Shown: positions 12,536 to 24,439, counted from the first letter of the stretch. The stretch: 64,000 nucleotides of DNA from Escallonia rubra (GCA_033065855.1 JAVXUO010001034.1:1240001-1304000); one strand, 5' to 3'. The notes: generated by a model from the sequence alone, not told the origin. Program-made: numbers and translations.

Positions 12536-12991
12536 AGATTGAATTTTTAAAATATTCTGTTTATAAAGTACAAGGGGTAGTATCGTCATTTTAAAAATAT
12601 GTATTGATGACATCATAAAAAATATACTTTTTGGACGGAACCCTGACGGATGGACACGGGTGAAACATTTGAAACACTTTTGATCACGGAATGTTACATA
12701 TTGAAACTTTGTGTCCTTGACTGTAATTACCCCTAACTTCAGGAACATAGGTGTAATTAGCCATTTTTAAAAAGTTCTTGCATTAAAGCGGAAATAGTTT
12801 TAAACATCAACAACACTGTCTTTTTTGTTAAAAATTGCACAAGCTTGTTTTAAGCTGTCAAAAATAAATTTGACTCCTCTATAATCATTCTCAAACACCC
12901 TATAAGAGTTACAAATTGAAGTAAAGATAAATTACGTACAAAAAAGTAGTTCGTTAAACGAAATAACCTGAGGAAATCATATTGGATAATA

Positions 12992-13297
12992 CTCTATTCG
13001 TTCAAAAAAAATTGATCATATTTATTTATTTGGTTGTCTCAAAAGAATTAATCATTTTTCCAAACTACGAAGGATTTCGCAGGTGTTTTCCATGTTTATC
13101 CTTTTTACACTGTTTTTATTTTATTTCTCTCTCCACATATAATCCTCTATCAATCCATTTTTCTTTCTCGTGACCCGCTCTCTTCCATGCCTCTTTCTTT
13201 CTCTCTCTTGGAGTGGAATAGAACCTCATAAAATATTACTCATATCCCAAATAAGCGTACAAGTCAAACACGATCAATTAATTAGAGACGGAATGAG
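12992..13297. mobile_element. Stowaway-like (Tc1/mariner) MITE, copy 1
   Basis: 306 bp flanked by TA. The left end CTCTATTCGTTC and right end GACGGAATGAG are degenerate forms of the CTCCCTCCGTCCC Stowaway terminus. It has no coding capacity and was present before the segmental duplication, since the other copy carries it at 16047. Confidence 0.75.
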
Positions 13298-13691
13298 TAA
13301 TAAGGTAAGCTCGTTTGCACGTGCAGACGAACACAAAAGACTAAATTTTCATGTGCCCTTTTGAAATATTCTATTTGTACTGACACTTCTCACAAACCCA
13401 TCATTATTTTCCCATCGCTCTCTACGTTAGTTCACCATCAACACATAAGTTTGTATTTCCCATCCCCATCCCTCCTCCTTTTCAAAACCTCGTCCGTTTT
13501 TCTGAACGGGATATAACTCGTCAATCGAATATAATTTGCTAGCAGGGAAGAAGCTTGACGACCGGAAAATAGGCAAATAGGTGGAAACAGTTGCGTAACG
13601 GGTGGTGGCCAGCATGATTTTCACAGTCTACATGAGTTAGAATTGTGCATCGGACAACTTTAAAGGACGGAAGGCGTAGAAAGATGTCTTA

Positions 13692-14540
13692 GGGGATGTT
13701 TGATAAAACTGAAATTTAAGTGCTGAAAAAGTTAAGCGCTGAATTCGTAAAACTGAAAACTTTAAGCGACTGAATTTTTACTGAAAAATAAGTTAACCTG
13801 TTTGGTAAACTAAAAGAAGATGTATGAAAATTGTTTATTTACAAATTTATCCATTTTACCAAAATTATGCATTTGTTTATGTACTTTATAACTTTTTTTG
13901 GGGCTAAAATTGTGTCCCTGCCACCACCACCAGGTGGTGGCAGAGACGATGGAGTAATAATTGTGGTGGTGGTGGTGTGGCGGCAGTGAAAAGGTGTCAA
14001 TGGTGGTGGTAGTGGTGCGTGAAAACAGGGTGTTCGTAATTGTGATGATAGCGATAGACGGCGACATAGCGGTCATGGCAATGGTTATAGGGTGGTGGAT
14101 CTTTAGACGATTTTGGCAAAAATGGACGTGGTGACAACAACAACGGTATGAGGGAGGTGGTGGTGTCTTTGTTGTGGTGTTAGTGGTGGTGGTGATAGTG
14201 GCTAGGTCGTGGTAATTGTGATGGTGGTAGCAAAAGGAAATAATGGTTGTTGTGGTGATTGTATTGTGATGGAGGCGGTGTTATCAGCAAACTAATTGAG
14301 GCGGCATCGTGGTGGTAATTATTTTTTTTATATAAAAATGTGTTAATTAACTTTTAATCATCTCACTTAGAATTAAGTGATCAGCATTAAGTAAGTCCAC
14401 CCTAACTTAAAATTTTAATCTGTTTTTGGTAGGAATTAATTTTTTAAGTGATACAAGGTTTAGTGTTATCAAACGCACTTAATTGAAGATCATTGAAAAC
14501 TTTAAGTTTTAAGTGCTTAATTGCGTTATCAAATGCACCC
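13692..14540. mobile_element. PIF/Harbinger (Tourist-like) element with GGT-rich core
   Basis: 849 bp with TTA target duplications (13689-13691 and 14541-14543). Ends are GGGGATGTTTGATAAAAC and, read inward from the right, GGGTGCATTTGATAACGC. The core (about 13920-14300) is rich in GGT/GGC triplets. The duplicate copy near 17092 lacks the element and shows the empty site, so the ends are well supported. No transposase is present. Confidence 0.85.
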
Positions 14541-16046
14541 TTAGTCTTTTGAATAATTGACGTCTGACACGACTCTCAAAAGATCGCACGCTATTTTGAA
14601 AATCAGTTAGATCTAACAGTCCGACGTTAGTTTACTTGCTTTTTCTAACACTACTCAAGATTATTTGCATTTTAGACTAATTGAGCCTGAGGTTATGGTC
14701 CGGTTACAAACACAAAAGTTTGGAAAGTTTTTTAACGGAATGTGACCAAGGCCATGGAATTTTTATAAGTCGTGTCTTGCTCTCGTTGACTCATTAAAAC
14801 AATGTATTTTTTTTACTAATGTCATGAATACGTAATTTTAAAACATCAATATTACCTTAGGGCTTAGTCCAACACACATTCTATCTTCCATTTCTCTCTT
14901 ATGCCTTTCCTTTCTCTCTCTTCCCTATCTTCTTCATCCTTATTGTCACCACCCCCAATCCACGACCACTCTGTCGCAGCCATTGCTAACCACCACCGAG
15001 CCGACCACCATTCCATTGGCGCACAAAACAACATCATCATATCACCTCTCCCTTTTTTTCTCCTTCTCTCATTTGTAGCCACCACAACCATATCACCGCC
15101 AATACCATCGGACCCACCCCCAGTGCTGACCGCTAAGCCCGCCATCGCTACCCGACCACTACCCACGATCATCATCACCTCCAGCCACCTCCATTGATTT
15201 CCTTGCACTGCACAATCACCCCCCTCCCTCAACCACTACTCATGGTGGTCAACAGTGGTTTTGGGATGCGCATAACCAATCGAAACTAGCTGGATAATTT
15301 TATGAGAGTGATAACGAAATTTTCACAATTACATACAACCAATATACACATTGGTTTTTCGTCCGTTCAAAAGATATCAATGTTTTTGGTCCAAACTATC
15401 TTAATCTCACATACATAAATATAATTAATATAAGCCCACCATTAACTACCTTATACAACAAGCTGGAGTTGTAGCCTAACTATATATTGTGTCCACATAC
15501 AGATTATTTGTCTCTAGGCCCATCATTAACAATTTGGCTGCAATCAAATTTGCTGCTAAAATTATTCCATACTTTAAAATTCGAGATCCAATCGCACGAG
15601 GGCTGTTGTGGAAAAATCCGAAATTGCACCGCGTGGCCGTCAAATCGAACTACGCCAAATACAATTTAGCAAGGTAAGAATGTCATTAAAAAGGTAAAGA
15701 AAAAACAAGTTAGAACACCACTGAAAATACAAATTAAATTGCGACGGAAAGTATTATAAGATTGATGGCAGGAAATGGGTTGGAAAAACAGTAAGGAATA
15801 CCATTAGCCAGTCAAAAGACGCTTGATTTTTATGGACAAACAATTTGGGTCAGTTTCAATTCTATCTAGAAGACTAGTACGGGTCAATTTCAAAGTAAGG
15901 ATGTTTAAGCTGTCAAAAATAAATTTGACCCCTCTATGATCATTTTCAAACGCTCTCAAAGAGTTACAAGTTGAAGTTAAGACAAATTACATGCAAAAAA
16001 GTAGTCCGTTAAGTGAAATTAGCTGAGGAGATCATATTGAGTAATA

Positions 16047-16345
16047 CTCTCTTCGTTCCAAAAAATTTGATCATATTTCTTTTTTGGGCTGTCTCAAAAA
16101 AATTAATCACTTTTCATTCAAATTAAGAAGGATTTCACATGTGTTTTCTATTTTACCCCTTCTACATTGTTTTTATTATATTTATCTCTCTACATATAAT
16201 TCTCTATCAACTCATTTTTCTTTCTCCTGACCCACTTTCTTCCATGCCTCTTTCTTGGAGTAGAATGCGAAACTCATAAAATATTACTCATATCCTAAAT
16301 AAGCGTACAAGTTAAACACGCTCAATTAATTAAGGACGGAAAGAG
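16047..16345. mobile_element. Stowaway-like (Tc1/mariner) MITE, copy 2
   Basis: 299 bp flanked by TA (16045-16046, 16346-16347), with CTCTCTTCGTTCC at the left and GGACGGAAAGAG at the right. It is the duplicated counterpart of 12992-13297 and has the better-preserved ends. Confidence 0.8.
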
Positions 16346-16392
16346 TAATAGGGTAAGCATGTTTGCACGTGCAGGCGAACGCAAAAGATTAA

Positions 16393-16746
16393 GGTAGCGT
16401 TTGAAATCACTTCCAGTTTTGGTTTTCTATTTCTAAAAAAACAAAAACAAAAGCCAGTTTAATTTTTATTTTTTTAAAAAACAAATAGGTGTTTGATTAC
16501 CCAGTTTTTATTTTGAGTTTTTTTTTTGGTGGTGATTGTGGTGACGGTGGCCGGTGGAGGGTGGTGGTGGGGTGGTCTGAAAATAAAAACCAAAAATGGA
16601 AACCCAAACTCTAAAATTGGAGTTTTAAAATATAGCACTGTTTTTAAAACTGATTTTCAAAACTGAAGGAAAAAAAAGTGTATTTCAAACGCATTTTTTG
16701 TAAACTGGAGAAAAAATTAAAAATCAAATGATTTTCAAACAGACCC
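16393..16746. mobile_element. PIF/Harbinger (Tourist-like) MITE with GGT-rich core
   Basis: 354 bp with TAA target duplications (16390-16392, 16747-16749). Ends are GGTAGCGTTTGAAATCA and, inward from the right, GGGTCTGTTTGAAAATCA. The core at 16527-16575 is GGT/GGC-rich. Copy 1 of the duplication has the empty site at about 13340. The element at 58018 is related in layout (poly-A/T flanks, GGT core). Confidence 0.85.
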
Positions 16747-18404
16747 TAAATTTCCATGCGCCCTTTTGAAATATTCTATTTGTACAGACACTTCTCACAA
16801 AACCATCAATTATTTTCTTATCTCTCTATATGTTAGTTCACCATCAACACATAAGTTTGTATTTCTTATCCCCATCCCTCATCCTTTTCAAGACCTCGTC
16901 CCTTTTTGTGAACGAGATATAACTCATCAATCGAATATAATTTGCTAGTGGGGAAGAATTGACGACCGAAAAGTAGGCAAATAGGTAAAAACAGTTGCGT
17001 AGTGAGTGGTGGTCAGTATGTTTTTAACAATCTCCATGAGTTAGAATTATGCATTGGACAACTTTAAAGGACGAAAGGGATAGAAATATGTCTTTGCCTC
17101 TTGAATAATTAATGTCTAACACAGCTTTCAAAAGATCGCACATTATTTTGAAAATCAACTAGATCTAACAGTCCAACGTTAGTTTGCATGCTTTTTCTAG
17201 CACTACTCGAGATTATTTGCATTTAGGATTAATTAAACCTGAGGTTATGGCCTGGTTACAAACACAAAATTTGGAAAGTTTTTTAACAGAATGTGACCAA
17301 AGCTATGAAATTTTTATAAGTCGTGTCCAGCCCTCGTTGATTCATTAAAAAAATGTACTTTTGTTGATGTCATGAATACGTAATTTTAAAACATCAATAT
17401 TACCCTAGTCCAACACACATTCTATCTTCCATTTCTCTCTTATGTCTTTCCTTTCTCTCTCTTCCCTATCTTCTTCATCCTTATTGTCACCACCCCCAGC
17501 CCACCACCACTCTGTCGCCGCCATTGCTAACCACCACCGAGCCAACTAGGTACCACTCCACTGGCGCACAAAATAACATCATCATATCACCAATCCCCTT
17601 CTCTCTCATTCGTAGCCACCACAACCATATCACCGCCCATACCATCGAACCAACCCCTAGTGCTGACCGCTAAGCCCGCCATCGCTACCCGACCACTACC
17701 CATGATCATCATCACCTTCGGCCACCTCCATTGATTTCCTTGCCCTGCACAATCACCCCCCTCCCTCAAACATAGCTGATGGCGGTCAACGGTGGTTTTG
17801 GGATGCGCATAACCGATCGAATGTAGCTGGGTAATTTTATGAGAGTGATAACGGCATTTTTACAATTACCTACAAGCCATATACACATTGATTTTTCGTC
17901 CGTTCAAAAGATATCAGTATTTTTTTATCCAAACTACCATAACCCAATAGACATAAATGTAATTAATTTAAGCCCACCATTAACTACCGTAGCAACAAGC
18001 TGGAGTTGTAGCCTAACTATATAATGCGTCCACATACAAATTATTTGCCTCTAGGCCCATCATTAACAATTTGGCCGCAATCAAATTAGTAGCTAAAATT
18101 ATTCCGTACTTTAAAATTCGAGATCCAATCGCACGAGGGCTGTTGCACCGCGTGGCCGTCAAATCGAACTACGTCAAATACAATTTAGCAAGGTAAGGAT
18201 GTCACTAACTAAAAAAAGTAAAGAAAAAACAAAGTAGAACACCAGTGCAAATATAAATAAATTGGGACGGAAAGTATTAAAAAATTGAGGGCAGGAAATG
18301 GGTTGGAAAAACAGTAAGGAATACCATTATCCAGTCAAAAGATGCTTGAGTTTTTGGACAAACAAGTTGGGTCAGTTTCAATTCTATCCAAACGACTAGT
18401 ACGG

Positions 18405-20255
18405 AGTATTAAAATACTCTGGGATTGGGTCATTTTCCTCCCAATTTTCAGCGGGCCGCCCACCTTTTCCAAATCTTTATTTATATTACGCATCAACAAT
18501 TTGACATCTGCTTTCACAGTTTCACGGAAGGACTCCAACAAGCAAGACTTTGTCTTTAAGGTTAAAACATTTTAATTAAAAATTTTCACCAATTTAGCGA
18601 TAAAGTGAAGTGTACACGATGGAATATGAAGTTAGTCTGTTTGACCCGTGTTTAGTTTTTTATTAGGTAGTATAGGATGAGAAAAACATAAGACATCGAG
18701 ACTCCGTGATGTCTTATCAGGTGTTGCGAGTGTTTTTCAAGTTGTTGTCCGTGAAAAATCATTTGAGTAAAAAATGTTTCGAGTTACTTTTCGTGTTTGG
18801 CAACCAATTTGTGCATAGTTGTAACTCATTAAATTACAAACTTACGAGTCACAATTGGAGGGGAATTTTTCTTGCCATACATACCTTTATTTCTGCCGCA
18901 CAAAATTTACAAGCATCGATAAAGAAGCTTTGAATTGAGCATAGCCCATTCTAGGCCCTAACTTTAGGGTCGGCCCGGGCCCTTATTTTATTTTATTTTA
19001 TATATTCCTCTTTTGTGTTGCGAAAACATTAACACACGAAATAATTTTTTTTAATAGGCTCTCCTCCTTTTATCCGGACTTGAGACCGACTGCATGTAAA
19101 TTTAGGAAAACAAGAATGATTAGCAGTGAAAGAGAGGTAGTTCACGCCCGTGCACCTACTTGCAGGCTGAAATTTAGTGGGGATTGGTGAGTAGTGAATG
19201 TCCGGTAGTTGACTTGGTGGCGAACAAACAATCGTACTATATAAAATATCTGCAAAAATGTTATCGTTACAACGATGCCCGTTATAAAGAACGCGTGATA
19301 TTTAACGAGTTGAAGAGATTAGCGAGCCGTGATTCAGAATTTTGGCCGCTGCAGTTATAAAGATGGGACTTCGTTACTATATCGAGAATGTTTCAACCCC
19401 AATGCATTTTGGTTGACTTGTTGCGTAAGAAACAAATGTCTCTCTCTACCACTTGAGAAATTGATTTCCAAGAAAGAATTATTTCTTATGGGCTGTTCCT
19501 TATTAAAATCTTCATGCATTCCTCTTATGAGCAAACTTATTTAATTATCATATTTTTAAAATTGAAGCGGATGTTTTTAACCCCCCCTCATCTGGTATTC
19601 AGCCGCTTGTGAACCTTATTATTATCCCATAGGGAAAATGCATCCAAACAGAAGGTTTGGAGGTTTGAGTGTGACATTTTTGGTTCAAAATACCCAAACT
19701 TTTTGTAACTGTTTAGAAGAAAAAATTAAGAATATCAAATACATGTAATAATTTTGTTAATATCAAAGAGAAAGAAAACCTAAGAAACTTACATGTTAAA
19801 ATGCAAATACCGACAAAATTACAATTAGATATTGTTAACAAAATCAATCATTTAACAAGACCAATTATGGTGTGCATTTAATGATTGTCTAAGTGAGAAA
19901 TAAAAGAGAGATAAATATTAGAAATGGAAGTGAGGGTCCAGTCAGAAAAGAGCAAAAAACCAGCCCGGGCCAGCCCTAAAAACGGGCCGATTTCGGGCCA
20001 GCCCGTTTTTTAGGGACTGACCCAGGCTTTTTAGGGTCGGGCCGGGCTTGTATAAAATGCCCAAAAAATAGGCCTGGCCCTACGGGTTAGGGCCGGGCCA
20101 GCCCAGGCCAATTTAAGGCCGGGTTGGGCAGCCCTTTTGACATCTCTAAAAACACTTATTCCTCGAGTGTCATAAGACTCAAACACTTTGGCAGAGCCAC
20201 TTTGAGCAAGTCCCTACCTCGCAGTCACTTCACCTTTGGGTAGTGGGACCATTTA
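18405..20255. other. Intergenic with a degraded GC-rich hAT-like tail
   Basis: An unrecognised minus-strand frame lies at 18335-18541 (see findings). Around 19960-20151 there are many GGGCCGGGCCAGCCC-type subterminal repeats ending in a GACATCTCTA terminus, like a hAT right end; no left end was identified. Otherwise AT-rich with no gene. Confidence 0.4.
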
Positions 20256-21738
20256 GGGTCCGTTTGGAACCAATTCTTTTGGGATTTGAATTTCAGATTT
20301 GGAATTGGATTTGGAATTCAATTCACTTATTTTTGTTTGGAACGAAAGGGCATTCAAATAACAGAATTTCAATTTTGTGTTTGGAGAACAGAGGAAATGG
20401 AAAGGTAATAATTTTTTAGACAATTATATCCTTGATTTACGATGAAAAACAAATTACGGTAAATGGTTTCAAGTGTGCTAGTGCCAGCACATGGTGGTGG
20501 CGGCAGCGGCGGCGCTGCACGGTGTAGCAACATCGACGGTGGTTGCGTGGTCAAGTGATGGTAATGATGGTAGTCGTGGTATTGAGGTGTAACAAAGTGT
20601 AACTAGAAGTCATCAACTGACGCCAATAGTGATGCCGATGGTAGTAGTGACGGCGGTGGTAGCAGTAGTGGTGGCGGCAGAGGCGACAGTAGTGATGGCG
20701 ACGGTTGTGGTGGCAGTAGTAGTGGTGGCGACGGTGATGGTGGGGGCAATTGTGATGGTGGTGGGGGTGAAGGCAGTAATGGCGGCATCATTGGTGGCAG
20801 TAATGGTGGTGGCAATAGTGGTGGTGGCGGTGGCAGTAGTGGTTGCTGCGGTGATGGTGGTGGTGGCGATAGTAGTGATGGTGGTGGGGGTCAAGGCAGT
20901 AGTGGCGGCAACGATGGTGGCAGTAGTGGCGGTGGTGGCAATATTGGTGGTGGTGGTGGCTGTGGTGGTGGTGGTAGTGGCATTATTGGTGGCAGCGGCG
21001 GCGATAGTGGTTGTGGTGGCAGTGGTGGCGGTGGTAGTGGTGGCGACGGTGGTAGTTGTGGTAGTACTGGCGGTGGCGGTAGTGGTGGGGGATGCAGTGG
21101 CGGTTGCGGTGGTAGTAGTGGTGGCAGTAGGGGTGGCAATAGTGGTGGTGGTGGCAGTAGTGGCAGTACTGTTGGTGGCGGTGGCGGTGGCGATGGCGAT
21201 GGCGGTGGGGTAGAGGTGAGGGATGCAGTGGCGATGGTGGTTGTAGTGGTGGTGGTGGTGGTGGTGGTAGTGTTCGCATTGGTTGTGGCGGCAACGACAG
21301 TGGTAGTGATGGCGGCGGTGGTAGTGTGGCGGTGGTAGTGGTGGTGGTGGTGGTAGTGGTGGTGGTGGTAGTGGTGGTAGTAGTGGCGGCGATGACGGTG
21401 GTGGTGGCGACAGTAGTGGTGGCGGTGGCAGTAGTGGTGCTGGTGGTGGTAGTAAAAGTGGTGTTGCGGTAGCGGCAATGAAGATGGTGATGATGGGTTC
21501 ATTGTTGGAGAGATCTAGAAAAAAAGGGTAAGATAGGTAAATAATTAATTTTAATTCAAGTAAATCGAAATCCCATGAAATCCGACCATTTTTCATCGGA
21601 TTTCACACTATAGAAACAAATCCAGTCAAATCCCATGAAATCCAAATCCAATTCCAATTCTTTTTTTTAATGTTCCAAACAACAAAATTTAAGGATTTGA
21701 AATGAAATCCCATCAATTCCATGGTTCCAAACACACTC
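20256..21738. mobile_element. PIF/Harbinger-type element expanded by a ~1-kb GGT/GGC array
   Basis: Ends are GGGTCCGTTTGGAACCA (left) and, inward from the right, GAGTGTGTTTGGAACCA, with TTA target duplications at 20253-20255 and 21739-21741. Subterminal regions carry AATTC/GGAATT-rich inverted sequence. The centre (20483-21495) is an imperfect triplet array. No transposase. The long Val/Ala/Thr/His/Pro open frames through it on both strands are by-products of the triplet repeat. Confidence 0.8.
20483..21495 (+). repeat. Imperfect (GGT/GGC/AGT)n trinucleotide array
   Basis: About 1 kb almost wholly of GGT, GGC, AGT and GAT triplets on the plus strand with few interruptions. It lies inside a PIF-type element. 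It gives no stop-rich frame, which explains the overlapping long open frames on both strands. Confidence 0.9.
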
Positions 21739-21769
21739 TTAGTAAACTGATATTCAGGGAAACAACTGA

Positions 21770-23060
21770 TGTGTTTTATGTTATGCGAGTTGTTGTGTTC
21801 CTTTGGGCCATTTTGGTGTGGCAGAAATGCTCTCATATTCCGAAGCACAAAGTTTTCGTTGACAATTACTCTGATTCAAATCCGAAGAATGACATTTAGC
21901 ATTGCAAACACTCCTCGGTTCCGACAATGCATTCGGAAAACAGAGAATAAACATCGTCCTGAATTTAGGCTAAGTACAGTGCAATTCGAGTATTTTTTAT
22001 CATTCGTTGATTCCCTTAATGTTTTCTTAAATCTGCGAATGTCTTTTTCCACCCATTTTTGTTTTCAGTGCTCTTTTTCGGTCATGACTGTTGTTAGCTC
22101 TAACGTTGATCCTGTCACAAGCTCTAACCTCTGCTTTGGTGTTGATATAGTTCGTTTTAATTCGTTATGGGTTCCAACTGCTGCATATATCGATACTATA
22201 TACTCAACTGCTGAAGCTAGTGCAACTGCTACTGCATAATTACTAGCTATAGATTCGTTATCACGTCATGTTTGCTTACATTTCATCATTCTTGTTGCTC
22301 ATTCCGAATTGATTGTGCAGATGCAAAGTAATGAAGTTAGAAATGAGTCGCTCAGTCATTTATTGTGTAACATAGCTAACTGTAGCCAGGAAGTGCATTA
22401 TATGCATTAGAAGTGAGCATTTAAACTGTTGAAATCGATCCAACCGTAAAAACCAAACCAACCAATCTGTCTATTTCCAAACCGATCTAAAAATCAATTG
22501 GTTTGATTTTTTTTCCAAACCGTACATTCGGTTTGGTTCGAAATTTTTTGAAATCGCATAAACCAAACAAATCGTATATAATATAACATATCTATATTTT
22601 TACGTAATCCTAGTTATTTTTTACTAATCCTAGTTATCTAACCACTCATATAAAATGGGATAAACCCTATATCCCTTGATGTAACACACATTTTTCACTC
22701 GCCGACTAGATCTCACTAAGTGTTATTAATTATGATAAAAAAATTAGTTGTTTTTGGAGCTTATTAGCATGTATAAGTTATTAATTTTTGGGTCTAAACT
22801 TGCTCAAAATTGAGTTTTATCCAAACCGATCCGTTCAACCCGTAGAAACCAAACCGTTCAACCATAGTTCTGTTTTTTTCCTTCTCCAAACCGAGGTTGG
22901 TTGATTCGGTTTGGTATTCAGCCTCCAAACCGAACCAATCGAACCGTGTTCATCCCTAATATGCATTTTGCCCAAGAGACAGCTTGTACGTTGAATGTTG
23001 GATCTTTCCTCAGCAATAGCATCTTTTGTTTTGAAGACAGATACTAGCGTGCTACATGAA
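21770..23060 (+). pseudogene. LINE RNase H remnant interrupted by a hAT element
   Basis: Plus-strand pieces read in the order of a LINE C-terminus: zinc-binding tail CGRNALIFRSTKFS near 21820, then TAEASATATA followed after a stop by LLAIDSLSRHV (22212-22270), then SELIVQMQSNEVRNES and CSQEVHYMH (up to about 22410). The sequence then resumes beyond the hAT insertion with FAQETACTLNVGS. This resembles the AEA...Ds...VHV.RE.N pattern of RVT_3 domains. It is broken by stops and by the insertion. Confidence 0.5.
22408..22958. mobile_element. hAT-type non-autonomous element
   Basis: 551 bp with exact 8-bp target duplications ATATGCAT (22400-22407 and 22959-22966). Ends begin TAGAAGTGAGCA and, inward from the right, TAGGGATGAACACGG. 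Subterminal regions are packed with AACCGA/CGGTTTGG motifs, as in plant hAT elements. No coding capacity. It lies within a LINE remnant. Confidence 0.85.
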
Positions 23061-24267
23061 TGATTTGCAGATGTACTGCCTACAATGCTTACCTGATGTG
23101 CCATTGCTTTCTGTGCTTAGTGGTGTTTTGTTCCTACGCTAATGAAACTTATTTTAGTTTTATTCTGTATTCGATTTAAACTGTATGTATGTTTTGACAT
23201 TAGCAGATGCGTCATAACGTTCCCATCATGGTATATATTTCTTCATTCTCTCTTAGAAAAAAAATTTGCTCTTCCTAAAGATAATTCACAAGATGTGTCA
23301 AGAAAAGCAAAATCTCCCAAGTACTTCACAATTGTTTTACTAAAAATAGACGACTTTTGTCTTCGCCTTTTCCCTTATTCGTCTCTTTTCCTTACCGACT
23401 AATTTGTCCAATCCCACCTTTAATTTTCACCCCACAACCTGACAATCTGCGAAGCAAGTTGCGCGTGTCCTGCCTTACGGGATAAGCATAAGGACACGAG
23501 ATACCGCTCCAACCGGTGTCCGGTCACCTCCTCAACTCCCGGTATCTTTTGCGCCCACAGTCCCAAAAACCCACAAAACCAGAAACCGGCCACCGGTTTT
23601 TGGGAGGTTACAATACCGCCTACTCGTAAGACTGAGCCCGACTTCCCGAAAACCAGGAGCCACGCAGGTGGGCCACGACAGCGCGCGGGGTGGAGACGTG
23701 GGCCCCCGTTTTCCAAGAAATGTGGCGATTCGACCGCACTCTGACACCGTCACGTGCTCCCCACGCGCCCCTCTTCCCTTTGTCCACACTTGCATGGCAC
23801 CAGCCCCCAACGTTGCCCGCCTTTCCCCCACCTGTCCCTCTCGCTTCAGAGCCTTCTGCGCGCATTTACCATCTTACCCTCCAGCCTCGTAAGAGGACAA
23901 GATCAGATAGCCTGTTGAGTGGGTTTTGTTTACTTTACTGTTGCTGTGGGCTGAAAAGTCAAGTGCACTCTCACTGTTCCTCTGCCCTACTGAACAGTGC
24001 GCGGTGCACCCACCAATGAGGAGGTGAAGCTGACCTTGATGATTGGAACGTGGTACCAGTCGCCGATGACGAGAGTGGTCGTGTGAATCGTGATGATTTG
24101 TGAGTACTATATTTGCATCTTTTTCTAGGCTAGAAAATTCCACCAATTCCATTAATGTGGAAACCTGGTTTTCTCAAAACACTCTACCGCTCTTTCGGAA
24201 ACAGCTGCGGCCTCCAGTTACCCCTTCAAACCCAGCGGCTTTACCTGCTCTTGCCTCTGCCTCTCCC
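23061..24267. other. Intergenic, upstream region of the LBD gene
   Basis: From 23440 to 23890 the sequence turns GC-rich and CpG-rich, unlike its surroundings, and contains a CACGTG G-box at 23751-23756. Open frames here overlap on both strands and match nothing I know. It is probably distal promoter sequence of the LBD gene, though a transposon piece cannot be excluded. Confidence 0.4.
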
Positions 24268-24274
24268 TATATAT
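24268..24274 (+). promoter_or_regulatory. Probable TATA box of the LBD gene
   Basis: TATATAT about 165 bp before the start codon, followed by a C/T-rich leader typical of plant 5' UTRs. Confidence 0.6.
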
Positions 24275-24439
24275 CTTGCATCTTTCTTCCCCAGTCCCAC
24301 TAATACCTCTTATATTATACTGTGATACTTAGCGCAACCCCTCTCACAACCGGTCATCTTCCTTCCTCTTCCTGCATCTTCTCTTCCCATTTTCTCCCTT
24401 CATTTCTGTATACCTACTGTTCTACCAAAAAGTGGCAGA

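Larger units (their letters stand above)
11784..12762. mobile_element. Mutator-like element (Pack-MULE) carrying a phospholipase D fragment
   Basis: The ends are inverted repeats: GGCTAATTACACCTATGT at the left and its near-complement at 12745-12762, with subterminal homology extending further inward. Flanks share a TTTTTAAAAG-like string, consistent with the 9-11-bp target duplication of Mutator-like elements. The interior holds a captured phospholipase D piece (11966-12121), a GA-rich stretch (12125-12420) and a repeat cluster of GAAACCCTAATTT-type units (12440-12535). No transposase is visible, so it is non-autonomous. It is the same family as 58609-59836, in opposite orientation. Confidence 0.8.
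12848..15883. repeat. Tandem segmental duplication, copy 1
   Basis: This block aligns end to end with 15903-18404, from a TTTAAGCTGTCAAAAATAAA string to a GACTAGTACGG string. Shared landmarks are the Stowaway-like MITE, the CACATAAGTTTGTATTTC block, the CT-rich stretch at 14880-15240 and GCACGAGGGCTGTTG. Copy 1 has one extra 849-bp PIF-type element at 13692. Without insertions each copy is about 2.2 kb. No gene is recognised; the open frames in the CT-rich part are low-complexity and not conserved in length between copies. Confidence 0.85.
15903..18404. repeat. Tandem segmental duplication, copy 2
   Basis: Second copy of 12848-15883, directly after it and in the same orientation. It has its own 354-bp insertion (16393-16746) that copy 1 lacks. 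Small indels and substitutions throughout indicate an old but still easily alignable duplication. No gene is supported inside. Confidence 0.85.

Noticed and set aside
14864-15232. 122-codon minus-strand and 98-codon plus-strand open frames
   Set aside because: Low-complexity CT/GA-rich sequence; the duplicated copy at 17410-17770 does not preserve the frame length.
20613-21596. Open frames of 100-330 codons rich in Thr/Ala/His/Pro on the minus strand and Val/Ala on the plus strand
   Set aside because: They read through a GGT/GGC triplet array in several frames at once; composition alone explains them.
23420-24152. Several overlapping open frames of 66-109 codons in the GC-rich region before the LBD gene
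   Set aside because: High GC suppresses stops in all frames; no domains and no consistent splice structure.
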